Origin: Phycisphaerales bacterium
GTDB lineage: Bacteria > Planctomycetota > Phycisphaerae > Phycisphaerales > UBA1924
Direction of reading: 5' to 3'
Assembly: GCA_016793015.1 (NCBI GenBank)
Contig: JAEUJD010000226.1
Coordinates: 1 to 44,541, forward strand
DNA: 44,541 bases
This document shows, in pieces, positions 28,478 to 36,466 of this stretch. A model generated the notes under the pieces. That model ran no database searches. It was given only the letters and a program-made list of their open reading frames with translations, and had not been told where the DNA came from. A program made the position numbers and the translations under genes. Position 1 is the first letter of the stretch. Every line of letters starts with the position of its first letter.

Positions 28478-29509
28478 ATGGCGGAGCCATCAACCAGAAT
28501 CTCGTCTCAGAACGGAATCGATCCCACGCGCGCGTCCGAAGCGCCCGCTCCCGTTGCTGTTGAAATGAAGCCCCCGCAGGCCAGCAAGCCCGGCCCAGAC
28601 GGCATCATCCGTTCTCAGCCCGAAACCCCTCTCGTTGACATCATGGGCGGCAGTTCCCGCCAGCAGATCAACGTCCTCGACCACGGCTTCATCGCTCTCG
28701 TCGATTGCATGCCGCGGCTGGTGCCTCAGGGCCAAACCGCCGACGCCGCGATCGTGCAGGCCGCCCGCGTTTCCTACGGACAAGGCACCAAGAAGTTGAA
28801 CGAAGACCGGGGCCTGATCCGCTATCTGCTCCGCCATCGCCACACCACGCCGCTCGAAATGGTCGAGGTGAAGTTCCACGTCTGCATGCCCATCTTCGTG
28901 GCCCGCCAGTGGATACGTCATCGCACGGCCAATGTGAACGAATACTCGGCCCGCTACTCGATCCTGCCCGATCGGTTCTATACACCGAACCTCGATCAGG
29001 TCCGCAAGCAGAGCAAGGCGAATCGCCAAGGGGGCGAAGAGCTCTTCCGCGTCCACGACGATGCGCAGGAACTCAAGACGGCGCAGGACTTTGTGTCCTA
29101 TCTCGACGATGTCGAGGGATTTTACAAGCGGTATCTCGCGTTGACCGAGCAGGGCGTGAGCCGCGAGATGGCCCGGATCGGCCTGCCCGTCAACATGTAC
29201 ACCGAGTGGTACTGGAAGTGCGATCTGCACAACACGCTGCGGTTCCTGGCCTTGCGCATCGATGCCCACGCCCAGGCCGAGATTCGGGTCTTCGCCGAGG
29301 CCATGCTCAAGCTCATCGAGCCCTTGGTTCCTGCGACGGTCGAGGCCTGGCGCGATTACGAACTGGGGGGCGTGCATCTCAGCCGCCTCGAAGCCGAAGC
29401 CCTGAGCCGCCTCGCTTCCGGTGCCAGCCCGGAACTGGCCTGCGACAACGCTCGCGAACGTGCCGAATGGGCCGACAAGCTCGCGAAGCTTGGTTTTCGT
29501 CCTTCGTAA
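28478..29509 (+). CDS. thyX: Flavin-dependent thymidylate synthase ThyX
   Basis: 343 residues. FAD- and NADPH-dependent conversion of dUMP to dTMP. The signature RHRX7S is present at 147-157 (RHRTANVNEYS), with LRHRHTTPLEMVEVKFHVCM before it and RIGLPVNMYTEWYWKCDLHN after it. The first ~65 residues are an Ala/Pro-rich extension not needed for the fold; ATG 28478 is the first ATG in frame, and later starts are possible. No thyA is seen in the window. Confidence 0.95.
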   Translation: MAEPSTRISSQNGIDPTRASEAPAPVAVEMKPPQASKPGPDGIIRSQPETPLVDIMGGSSRQQINVLDHGFIALVDCMPRLVPQGQTADAAIVQAARVSYGQGTKKLNEDRGLIRYLLRHRHTTPLEMVEVKFHVCMPIFVARQWIRHRTANVNEYSARYSILPDRFYTPNLDQVRKQSKANRQGGEELFRVHDDAQELKTAQDFVSYLDDVEGFYKRYLALTEQGVSREMARIGLPVNMYTEWYWKCDLHNTLRFLALRIDAHAQAEIRVFAEAMLKLIEPLVPATVEAWRDYELGGVHLSRLEAEALSRLASGASPELACDNARERAEWADKLAKLGFRPS

Positions 29510-29788
29510 GTGACGAAGCCTTCATACGCCCGCGGCGCGCAACGCATACTTTTTGACCGAAATGCCGGCGGGGAGCGTCCGGCGGTAAGTTATTGCCGTT
29601 TCTGGGCTTCCGGAAGGGCTTTCCGCCTGTGCCGATGAGGTAAACCAGCCCGGCAAAACCGAAAAAGCCGACTTTTCCGCCAACTTCACTGGCAACGCGC
29701 AAAACACGAGGCAGATTTGACTACGGCTCCACGAGGTGTTCGTGCGGGCCAGTGTTTGTCTTCCTTCGAGATTTGTGAGGAGACCGAA
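29510..29788 (+). other. Leader/intergenic region before the first PAP-CTERM gene
   Basis: 279 bases without a gene. It holds A-rich patches (GGTAAACC, GGCAAAACCGAAAAAGCC) and small hairpins such as GCCA-ACTTCAC-TGGC near 29682. This resembles a transcribed leader, but I cannot assign an RNA family. Confidence 0.35.
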
Positions 29789-30475
29789 ATGATGAAGTCC
29801 ATGATTGCTGGTGTGGTTGCTGTTGCTGGTCTCGCTGCTGGCGCAAACGCCGCGTGGGGCCTCAAGTTTGAAGTGTGGAACGGTTCGGCTTGGGCCTCGA
29901 CCGTGTCTGCCGTTCAGGGCGACGTTGTCAAGTTCCGCTTCGGCGCGTACTTCGATGCCGCGACTCCCCCGGTCATCACGACGGCTGACGGCACGGGCAC
30001 CGCCCAGGCCCTCACCCGCTTCACGGGTTCGAACCAGGCCACCGGCTTCGCCGCTGGCGACGTGTTCCAGAACGTCGTCCGCACGATCTCGAGCGGCAAC
30101 CCCGCCCTGATCGTCGTCGCTGGTGCGACCATCGGTGGCACGGCTGTCACCTCCTTCGGCTCGCAGTTGTTCCTCGCTGACGTCCCCTTCGAGACGTACA
30201 AGGAAATCTACGTCGGCGAAGTCAAGGTCGGCGCGGATGTGAATGCTCGCCTGATCACCATCAAGAACAAGACCTTCGGCTCCGGCAACACGGCTGGCCT
30301 GACGTTCTACAACAACGCCTCGCTCGTCAACAAGCAGTCGGGCGCTCCCCAGACCAGCGGCCCCGGTCGCGTTGACCAGGAAGCCACGATTGATGTCAAG
30401 GCCATCCCGGCCCCGGCTTCGCTCGCCCTCATCGGCCTCGGTGGCTTGGTCGCCGCGCGCCGCCGTCGCGCCTGA
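29789..30475 (+). CDS. Secreted PAP-CTERM protein, paralogue 1
   Basis: 228 residues. GAGGAG lies 8 bases before ATG 29789. Residues 1-22 form a signal peptide (MMKSMIAGVVAVAGLAAGAN-A). The mature part is a beta-rich domain with the family marks WGLKFEVWNGSAW, TADGTG...ALTRFTGSN, FGSQLF and LVNKQSGAP. The C-terminus has a PEP-CTERM-like sorting signal: PAP, a hydrophobic stretch (ASLALIGLGGLVAA), then RRRRA. In PEP-CTERM systems such tails are cut by an exosortase and the protein is surface-anchored or released; no exosortase is in the window. A strong terminator follows, so it is monocistronic. First of three tandem paralogues. Confidence 0.85.
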   Translation: MMKSMIAGVVAVAGLAAGANAAWGLKFEVWNGSAWASTVSAVQGDVVKFRFGAYFDAATPPVITTADGTGTAQALTRFTGSNQATGFAAGDVFQNVVRTISSGNPALIVVAGATIGGTAVTSFGSQLFLADVPFETYKEIYVGEVKVGADVNARLITIKNKTFGSGNTAGLTFYNNASLVNKQSGAPQTSGPGRVDQEATIDVKAIPAPASLALIGLGGLVAARRRRA

Positions 30476-30542
30476 GCGATAGCAAAGAGCTTGAGAAATC
30501 GCGGCTAACCCCGTGTCCTCCAGCAAGTACATGAACTCATCG

Positions 30543-30579
30543 TCCGCTCCGATCTCACCGTCGGAGCGGATTCTTTTTT
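30543..30579 (+). terminator. Rho-independent terminator after paralogue 1
   Basis: Perfect 10-pair stem TCCGCTCCGA / TCGGAGCGGA with an 8-base loop (30553-30560), then TTCTTTTTT. Confidence 0.95.
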
Positions 30580-30923
30580 GACCCCAACGATCCAGGATTG
30601 CGTCGTTTCCGTCCCTCCGTGATCGCTCCTGATGAGGTTTTTGCCTCCCGAATGCGATCTCAGCGAGAATTACAGTTGTGAGGACCGAAAACTCACAGGT
30701 AGAACTACCGAGCAATCCAGCCGGAAAACCGTCATAATCGTCCCAAACCACCGAACAGGGTGCTATTTCTGGGACCTGCAACCTCACAGACGGAAAAAAC
30801 TGACAAAAAACGAGGAAAACGAACTGAAAGGGCTTGAAGCACCCCCCGACTTCGTTGTACATTTCATCGGTCAGGAACGAACCGCCCGTTCCGTGGGATT
30901 TTTATTCAGAGGAGAAGAGAGAC
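30580..30923 (+). other. AT-richer leader region before paralogue 2
   Basis: 344 bases, visibly richer in A and T than the flanking genes; it should contain the promoter and 5' leader of paralogue 2. It holds a perfect inverted repeat TGTGAG-N9-CTCACA (about 30678-30698), GGTAG-AA-CTACC right after it, and GTCCCA...TGGGAC around 30741-30776. TTGTGAGGACCGAAA at 30676 repeats the ribosome-site region of paralogue 1. No coding sequence is evident. Confidence 0.45.
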
Positions 30924-31652
30924 ATGAAGAATTTCGTTCTGGGCCTCACGGCCATCTGTGGTATCGCTGCCTCGGCTAACGCTGCCTGGGGCTTCAAGTA
31001 TCAGTTCAGCACCGACGGCGGCGCCACCTACGGTGCGCTTCGCTCGATCGACGTGTCCGGTGGTGACGTGAACGTCAAGTTCCGCGTCGTTGCCTACGCC
31101 GATGAAGGCACCACGACGACGACGGCCAGTGGCACGGGCCCGGTCGTTGCCTACGGCCGTTACACCGGCTCGGAGCGCATGACCAACTGGGGCAACAGCT
31201 CCAACGGCGACAACTTCGTCGGCCTCATGACCCGCGGCGCGATGACCAGCGGCGGCACGACCTATCTCAATAGCTCGTTCTCGGCTGGCAACTCGATCCT
31301 CGGCAACACCGCCGCCACGTCGTTCGCCTCGCAGCTGCTCCTGTCGGGCGCTCTCGCGGCCTACTGCCCCTCTTCGGGCGGCACCCCTCAGCTTGAGTGG
31401 GTTATCCGTACCGGCGAGATCAAGGTCGGCGCTGCTGGCGGCACCCGCACCATCAACTTCGGCAACAATCAGCGCACCCAGAGCACCTGGTACCACGACG
31501 TTCTCGTCAACGGCGTCCAGGATGTGACCACCGGCACGCCGGCTGGTGGCGCCACCGACATCGGTGGTACTCTCGAAGTCGTCCCCGCTCCGGGCGCTTT
31601 CGCTCTGATCGGTCTCGGCGGCCTCGTCGCTGCCCGTCGCCGTCGCGCCTGA
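30924..31652 (+). CDS. Secreted PAP-CTERM protein, paralogue 2
   Basis: 242 residues, homologous along its length to its neighbours: signal peptide MKNFVLGLTAICGIAASANA, then WGFKYQFSTDGG, TASGTGPVVAYGRYTGSERM, SFASQLLLSG, IRTGEIKVGA and the tail VPAPGAFALIGLGGLVAARR plus RRA. GGAG lies 9 bases before ATG 30924. It differs from the others by a central Gly/Ser/Asn-rich loop (NWGNSSNGDNF) and by two Cys outside it. Probably surface-anchored or released after exosortase-type processing, by analogy with PEP-CTERM proteins; function unknown. Monocistronic by its own terminator. Confidence 0.85.
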   Translation: MKNFVLGLTAICGIAASANAAWGFKYQFSTDGGATYGALRSIDVSGGDVNVKFRVVAYADEGTTTTTASGTGPVVAYGRYTGSERMTNWGNSSNGDNFVGLMTRGAMTSGGTTYLNSSFSAGNSILGNTAATSFASQLLLSGALAAYCPSSGGTPQLEWVIRTGEIKVGAAGGTRTINFGNNQRTQSTWYHDVLVNGVQDVTTGTPAGGATDIGGTLEVVPAPGAFALIGLGGLVAARRRRA

Positions 31653-31701
31653 AATGGCTCGACTGCACGGTAGAGATCCTCACAATCTCACGTGAACACC
31701 A

Positions 31702-31736
31702 ACCACGCTCGCCTCTCGGCGGGCGTGGTCTTTTTT
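31702..31736 (+). terminator. Rho-independent terminator after paralogue 2
   Basis: Twelve-pair stem (31702-31713 with 31718-31729, one T-G pair) with loop TCTC, then CTTTTTT. Confidence 0.95.
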
Positions 31737-32225
31737 GACGCCGTGTGCGCCGGACCCATCCGCCACTCCAGCCCGCTGCTCGCGCCAACCGCCTCGAGCA
31801 GATGAATCCCATCCGAACGTCCGCACTTTCCCCCGCGGCGGAGAGATTCGATCCGGCGGAGCGCACCCCAAGCACGTCCCAAGCTCACTCCATCCGCTCG
31901 CAGACGGCCGCGACTCGGAGCGGGCAAACATCACGCACTCCGTAGGCGAGCACCGAGATCGACCTCGAACGGTCCGCTTTCAGTCCGCGCTGCGATACGC
32001 CGAGACCACGGAGCGAGCGGATCGGGCTCGCATGCGGGCCATGCCCGCCCGCGACCGGGCACGACAAGCGGGTGCGCGCGATGGTGCGAGCCCGGGCCGA
32101 CGAACGACCGAGAAGCGCCGAAACAGCATTAAAACAAGGGGTTTCGGCATGAGCGCAAACTCATATTGGAGTCTATTCTGAAGTTGGTGACGAAATGCGA
32201 AACTGACACGGGCGATCCCCGTATC
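31737..32225. other. Long intergenic region before paralogue 3
   Basis: About 490 bases without a credible gene; the open frames here are Arg/Ala/Pro-rich with no family features. Its right part becomes AT-richer and has a perfect inverted repeat GCCGAAAC (32117-32124) / GTTTCGGC (32141-32148), and next to it ATGAG-CGCAAA-CTCAT (32149-32164). These could be a regulator site or hairpins near the promoter of paralogue 3. A degenerate former gene cannot be excluded. Confidence 0.45.
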
Positions 32226-32336
32226 CCTGTGTGTCGCCCCCCTCGTGCCTGCGCAATTCCGCTGCGCAGCCGGGCCCATCACTGTGTTTGGATGGGAACC
32301 TGGGGGACCAACCGCCGCGAGAGCGGCACACAGGAG
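32226..32336 (+). promoter_or_regulatory. Structured 5' leader, possible riboregulator overlapping the ribosome site
   Basis: A 12-pair closing stem joins 32226-32237 (CCTGTGTGTCGC) to 32323-32334 (GCGGCACACAGG). Inside are C38-42/G302-306 pairing (CCCCC/GGGGG), the hairpin CTGCGCA-N7-TGCGCAG (32249-32269) and CCCATC-N10-GATGGG (32275-32296). The 3' arm of the closing stem covers the first bases of the AGGAG ribosome site (32332-32336). The tetraloop hairpin GCCGC-GAGA-GCGGC (32314-32327) uses the same bases, giving two exclusive folds. The pairings are seen in the sequence; a switching role is inference. Confidence 0.55.
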
Positions 32337-32344
32337 ATAGAGAG

Positions 32345-33067
32345 ATGTTGAAAGGCTTTTTGTGCATGGCAACCGTCGCGGGACTCGCGACGAGCGCGCT
32401 GGCCCAGTCCGCTTCCTACGGCCTCCGCTTCGAGGTCAGCACCGACGGCAGCGTGTGGACCCAGAACCTGGGCGTTGATGTCAGCAGCGGCTCCAAGGAT
32501 GTGTTCTTCCGCGTCAGTTCGTTCTTCACCGCCGGCACCCAGATCACAACGGCCGAAGGCACCGGAAACGCAGTGGCCCTTGCCCGCTTCACCGGCACGA
32601 ACACGTTCACCAATTTCGGCAACGGGTTCTACGGCGATCTTGTGACCAGCTACACCCGCACGTTGCCCAACGGAAACGCCGCGTTTCTCCAGCAATCGCA
32701 GGTCGCCGGCAATCGCATTCTCGGACAGACGGGCACGCCCCTCTCGTTCGCCAGCCAGCTCTTCACCACGCTGCCGCCGACGACCCTGGTGACGGAGATC
32801 GCGTCGGGCAAGATCACGATCGGGAACAACACCGCCCAGGCGTTTGTCCGCACGATCGTCTTCACCAACAACTCGTTCGGCGCGGGCGCTGCCGCCGGCC
32901 TGACCTTCTACCACGACGGCTCGCCGATCAGCAAGCAATCGGGCGTGCCGGTGAATGCCGGTTCGCCGGAGTTCCAGTTTGCGACGATCGAGGTGATCCC
33001 GGCGCCCGGCGCTGCGGCACTGCTGGGCCTTGGCGGCTTGGCGTTCGCGCGTCGCCGTCGCGCTTGA
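32345..33067 (+). CDS. Secreted PAP-CTERM protein, paralogue 3
   Basis: 240 residues: signal peptide MLKGFLCMATVAGLATSALA, then YGLRFEVSTDGSVW, TAEGTGNAVALARFTGTN, SFASQLFTTL, AGLTFYHDGSPISKQSGVP and the sorting tail IPAPGAAALLGLGGLAFARR plus RRA. It is closer to paralogue 1 in the C-terminal half (SKQSGVP versus NKQSGAP) and keeps the STDGS start of paralogue 2. AGGAG lies 8 bases before ATG 32345 and is part of a long stem-forming leader, so translation may be controlled by RNA structure. Its own terminator follows. Confidence 0.87.
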   Translation: MLKGFLCMATVAGLATSALAQSASYGLRFEVSTDGSVWTQNLGVDVSSGSKDVFFRVSSFFTAGTQITTAEGTGNAVALARFTGTNTFTNFGNGFYGDLVTSYTRTLPNGNAAFLQQSQVAGNRILGQTGTPLSFASQLFTTLPPTTLVTEIASGKITIGNNTAQAFVRTIVFTNNSFGAGAAAGLTFYHDGSPISKQSGVPVNAGSPEFQFATIEVIPAPGAAALLGLGGLAFARRRRA

Positions 33068-33093
33068 CCCTGGCTGTTTTCTGCGTCTTTTTC

Positions 33094-33130
33094 GCACCCG
33101 CCCGGATTCTCGGGCGGGTGCGGCGTTTTT
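33094..33130 (+). terminator. Rho-independent terminator after paralogue 3
   Basis: Perfect 11-pair stem GCACCCGCCCG / CGGGCGGGTGC with loop GATTCT, then GGCGTTTTT. The converging gene ends 14 bases further on. Confidence 0.93.
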
Positions 33131-33143
33131 GAGCCCGAGCGTT

Positions 33144-33815
33144 TCAGAACGGCGCGGGCGAATGGAACTCCAGTCGCGCAGCGCCCCCGGGGGCAAGAAA
33201 ACTCAGGTACGAGGCGTGCAGCATGAGCCGCTCGGCGGGGCTTCCTTTGTAAAGCGGATCGCCCAGGATCGGGTGTCCCAGGCCGTAGCACGCATGGACT
33301 CGGAGCTGGTGCGTGCGCCCGGTGACGGGGCGGAATTCGATGCGGGTGCGATCGGTCTCGCGGGTGAGGACGCGGAAGTGCGTCGTCGCGGCACGCCCTT
33401 GAACATGATCGATGATCTGGTACGGCCGGTTGGTGATGTCGAGGCGCATGGGCAAGTCGATCGTGCCTTCATCATCGCGGACGAGTCCGGCAACCAGCGC
33501 GACGTAGCGCTTCTCGGGTTTGCGTTCCTCGAACTGGAGCGAGAGCTCCCGCTGCGCATCGGCATCGAGCGCAACGACCATCAGGCCCGAGGTGTCCATG
33601 TCGAGGCGGTGGACGACGAGCTGGCCGGGCCCGAGCGGTGCGCGATCGGCGCTGCCCGTGTAGAAGGCGGAGTGCAGGCGCGAGACGACGCAGTCGGCCT
33701 TTTCGGGGCCGATACCGGGGACCGAGAGCACGCCGCTGGGCTTTTCGACCACGGCAAACCGCTCGGTTCGGTGTACAACGCGGATGCCGGCGAGGATGAA
33801 ATCGGTGCGGTCCAC
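33144..33815 (-). CDS. RluA-family pseudouridine synthase
   Basis: 223 residues, no S4 domain. VVHRLDMDTSGLMVVAL holds the catalytic Asp72 in the HRLD motif; RYVALVAGLV, GRAATTHFRVL and RTHQLRVHACYGLGHPILGD are the other family blocks. The HRLDMxTSGL form and the short length are closest to RluA, which modifies 23S rRNA and tRNA, but the exact target cannot be read from sequence. The start is a GTG at 33813-33815 without a clear ribosome site. It converges with the PAP-CTERM cluster. Confidence 0.92.
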   Translation of the reverse strand: MDRTDFILAGIRVVHRTERFAVVEKPSGVLSVPGIGPEKADCVVSRLHSAFYTGSADRAPLGPGQLVVHRLDMDTSGLMVVALDADAQRELSLQFEERKPEKRYVALVAGLVRDDEGTIDLPMRLDITNRPYQIIDHVQGRAATTHFRVLTRETDRTRIEFRPVTGRTHQLRVHACYGLGHPILGDPLYKGSPAERLMLHASYLSFLAPGGAARLEFHSPAPF

Positions 33816-33961
33816 AGGGCAGAACAGTAACTGATGTGGGGAGGAGGGCGGCAGTGGGGCGGCGGAATCTCTGATGGAATCTGTGCTGTTTGATCATGAC
33901 TCTCCAAAGCCGTGCCACCCAAGACGTGCGAACAATCGGGCGGCCTTCAGGAGTTGAACGG

Positions 33962-35266
33962 ATGTTGATGCTCGTCTTGCTCGCCGGCTTTGCTCTCCAG
34001 CCCCAGTCAAGCCCGGCTCCCGGAGCGACGCAAACCCCCGCACCGATCGATTGGCGGAAGGAAGAAGCGCCGCTGCTGGATTTGTGGACGCAGTTGACGT
34101 TCCCTCGCGACTTTGTGAAGGCGGGCGAGGCGTACTTCAGCCCGGATGGACGCCGGATCATCTTTCAGGCCGTGCCCGTGCCCGAAGCGGGCAAGGAACC
34201 GGATCAGCACTACTCGATGTACGTCGCGAATCTGACGCGTGATGCCGAGGGGGGCCCGGTGGGGATCACCGATCCCAAGCGCATCAGCCCCAAGGGCAGC
34301 GCGAACACCTGCGGCTGGTTCCACCCCAGGAACCCGAACCTGGTGCTCTTCGGTTGCACAGTCGATGCGCCGGTTGCGCCGAACAAGCCGGGCTTTCAGG
34401 TCGGCACGAACAAGTACGTGTGGTCGTTCCCCGAGAACATGAAGATCGTGACGCTCGATCTGAGCACGTTGAAAGAAGGGCAGGAGCCCAAACCGACGGT
34501 CCTCTTCGAGCGGCCGGGGTACTGCGCCGAAGCGAGTTGGGACCCGACCGGCCGATTTGTGCTCTACGCGAACGTCGATCCGGCGAAGCAGACCGGCGAA
34601 AAGCCGGATGCGGACATCTTCATCTTCGACACAGTGACCAAGACGCACACGCCGATTGTCGTCGCGCCGGGATACGACGGCGGCCCGTTCTTTGCACCGG
34701 GTGGCAAGCGGATCTGCTATCGCTCCGATCGCGCCGGCAACGACCTGCTCCAGCTCTACGCGTCGGATCTGCGGTACGAGGCGGGCACCGACGGCGTGCT
34801 CGCGCCGACCGGTATCGAGCGCGAGTATCAGCTCACCAGCAACGAGCATGTCAACTGGGGACCGTTCTGGTACCCGTCGGGCGAGTTTCTGGTGTACGCG
34901 ACGAGCGAGATGGGGCATCGGAATTACGAGGTCTTTGCGATCCGCGTGGATGAGGCGGCGCTGAACGCAGCGGCAAGCGCGGCCTCGGACCGGGTTGGCA
35001 GCGTGATCACGGGTGCGCCCGGCTTTGAAGCCGGCAAGCTCACGCGGGCTCCGAGTGTTGCGATCCCGAATCTCGCGAAGGCACGCATCACCAGTGCGCT
35101 CGGTGCGGACGTGCTGCCCGTATTCAGTCCGGACGGCAAGTGGATGATGTGGACCGCGCAGCGGGGAGAGACAGCGCCCGGCGAGACGCGGCCTTCGAGC
35201 CAGATGTGGATCGCGAGGTGGCGCGGGGCCGATCCGTTCGCGCCTGTTGCGAATCCGCAGAAATAG
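33962..35266 (+). CDS. Exported TolB-like (PD40) beta-propeller protein
   Basis: 434 residues. AGGAG lies 8 bases before ATG 33962; residues 1-14 (MLMLVLLAGFALQP) start a short signal sequence. Propeller repeats of the WD40-like PD40 type recur: AYFSPDGRRIIFQAV, ASWDPTGRFVLYANV, FFAPGGKRICYRSDRAG, FWYPSGEFLVYATSEMG and VFSPDGKWMMWTAQRG. No catalytic domain follows, so it is probably a periplasmic binding or scaffold protein. It ends 64 bases before the next gene, and the whole run to fumarylacetoacetase is on one strand. Confidence 0.85.
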   Translation: MLMLVLLAGFALQPQSSPAPGATQTPAPIDWRKEEAPLLDLWTQLTFPRDFVKAGEAYFSPDGRRIIFQAVPVPEAGKEPDQHYSMYVANLTRDAEGGPVGITDPKRISPKGSANTCGWFHPRNPNLVLFGCTVDAPVAPNKPGFQVGTNKYVWSFPENMKIVTLDLSTLKEGQEPKPTVLFERPGYCAEASWDPTGRFVLYANVDPAKQTGEKPDADIFIFDTVTKTHTPIVVAPGYDGGPFFAPGGKRICYRSDRAGNDLLQLYASDLRYEAGTDGVLAPTGIEREYQLTSNEHVNWGPFWYPSGEFLVYATSEMGHRNYEVFAIRVDEAALNAAASAASDRVGSVITGAPGFEAGKLTRAPSVAIPNLAKARITSALGADVLPVFSPDGKWMMWTAQRGETAPGETRPSSQMWIARWRGADPFAPVANPQK

Positions 35267-35330
35267 GCCACGCAAGGCGCGGGGCGGACGGGCCCCGGAC
35301 GCCCGGCAGAAGAGGCAATATGCTCTGCGC

Positions 35331-36278
35331 ATGGAGACGCGCAGCCTTCGGTCGCTTCTGGGCGGCCTCATCGATTACGCCGGGCTTTTTCCGCCCGCAA
35401 AGCTCGCGATGCAGCCCGCGGCGGAGGCGTATTTTCGCGCGCTCAGCGGGCAGCACGAGTGGATGCTGAGCCGGTTTGTGTGCCCGGCGGACCGGCTGGA
35501 AGAGCTGAGCGCCGCGGCATCGATGCTGATGCCGGGGACGAACGCGACGAGCGGGTATCGCGAGTTTGCCGCGGCGGGCGAGCCGTGGCGGATCTCGGCG
35601 CTGATCGAGAAGCAGGAAGACATGCAGCTGATCGACCGCTTCAACCAGCGGCATTCGCGCGAGGATCAGGGGCTGGCGAACGTGGATGTGCTGGAGGTCA
35701 AGGTCGAGGGCGCTCACCGCGTGGACGAGATGCTCGATGCGATCCCCGAAGACATGTTCCCGTTCTTCGAGGTGCCGCCGGCAGAGAAGTTGCCGGGCGG
35801 CGATGTGCGGGGCTTCATCGCGGCACTGGCGGGCAACTCGTGCGGCGCGAAGATCCGGACCGGAGGGTTGGTAGAAGCCGCGTTCCCGCAGCCCCGGCAG
35901 ATCGCGGAGTTCATGGTGGCCTGCCGCCAGGCCGAGGTGCCGTTCAAGGCAACGGCTGGGTTGCATCATCCGGTGCGAGCGTCGTACCCGCTGACCTATG
36001 AGAAGGATTCACCCCGCTGCACGATGCACGGTTTCATGAACGTGTTTGTCGCGGGGTGCTTTGTTTTCTGCCAGGGCTTCGATGTGGACGAGGCGGCGGA
36101 GGTGCTGAAGGAAAACAGCGCGAAGGCGTTCATCTGCACGGATCAGGGGCTGACGTGGCAGAACCACGTGCTGGATATCACGGAGATCGCGCGGGCGCGG
36201 GAGGCGTTTGCGCTGAGCTTCGGGAGCTGTGCGTTCGATGATCCGGTGGAGGATTTGAAGAAGGCGGGGCTGCTGTAG
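35331..36278 (+). CDS. Conserved-looking protein of unknown function beside fumarylacetoacetase
   Basis: 315 residues, no family recognised with certainty. Alternating strand-helix blocks suggest a TIM-barrel-like fold: WRISALIEKQED, NVDVLEVKVEGA, FPFFEVPP, CGAKIRTGGLVEAAFPQP and EVPFKATAGLHHPVR. Lys174 (AKIRTGG) and Lys206 (FKATAGLHH) sit at strand ends where Schiff-base or phosphate-binding residues occur in aldolase-type barrels. There is no signal peptide. Position 189 bases upstream of fumarylacetoacetase suggests a link to tyrosine/homogentisate breakdown, which is inference. ATG 35331 is the first sensible start. Confidence 0.7.
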   Translation: METRSLRSLLGGLIDYAGLFPPAKLAMQPAAEAYFRALSGQHEWMLSRFVCPADRLEELSAAASMLMPGTNATSGYREFAAAGEPWRISALIEKQEDMQLIDRFNQRHSREDQGLANVDVLEVKVEGAHRVDEMLDAIPEDMFPFFEVPPAEKLPGGDVRGFIAALAGNSCGAKIRTGGLVEAAFPQPRQIAEFMVACRQAEVPFKATAGLHHPVRASYPLTYEKDSPRCTMHGFMNVFVAGCFVFCQGFDVDEAAEVLKENSAKAFICTDQGLTWQNHVLDITEIARAREAFALSFGSCAFDDPVEDLKKAGLL

Positions 36279-36290
36279 AAGGAACCCATG

Positions 36291-36444
36291 CAAAGACTTC
36301 ACCACAGAGGCGCAGAGACACAGAGAGGACAAAGACGAAGGCGGGTGTGTCGGAAGGAGAGCCGCCGATGTGCGATTTCCGCAGCCATGTCGTCTTTCTT
36401 TCAAAGCCGTTGTCTTCTCTGTGCCTCTGTGGTGAACGCCTTTG
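36291..36444. repeat. Palindromic repeat element (about 154 bases)
   Basis: Arms TTCACCACAGAGGC+GCAGAGA (36298-36318) and its complement at 36416-36436 match over 21 bases with one mismatch. They extend outward to CAAAG (36291) and CTTTG (36440-36444). Nested inside is AAAGACGA (36331-36338) with TCGTCTTT (36390-36397). The whole unit can fold into one long hairpin. The CTCTGTGGTGAA motif is shared with the repeat at 24521-24596. No open frame or target-site duplication is obvious. Confidence 0.75.
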
Positions 36445-36466
36445 AATCTGTCAAGTAGAGACTGCG

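Noticed and set aside
29640..29720. GGTAAACC...GGCAAAACCG...CGCAAAAC, superficially like a c-di-GMP (GEMM) riboswitch
   Set aside because: Helices P2 and P3 and the GNRA loop/receptor cannot be placed; kept only as an unassigned leader.
30629..30660. CTGATGAG followed by a short stem, like a hammerhead ribozyme core
   Set aside because: The GAAA after stem II and the other core bases are not in place.
31735..32181. 148-codon open frame in the gap before PAP-CTERM paralogue 3
   Set aside because: Arg/Pro/Ala-rich, starts inside the terminator T-run, no ribosome site, no family features.
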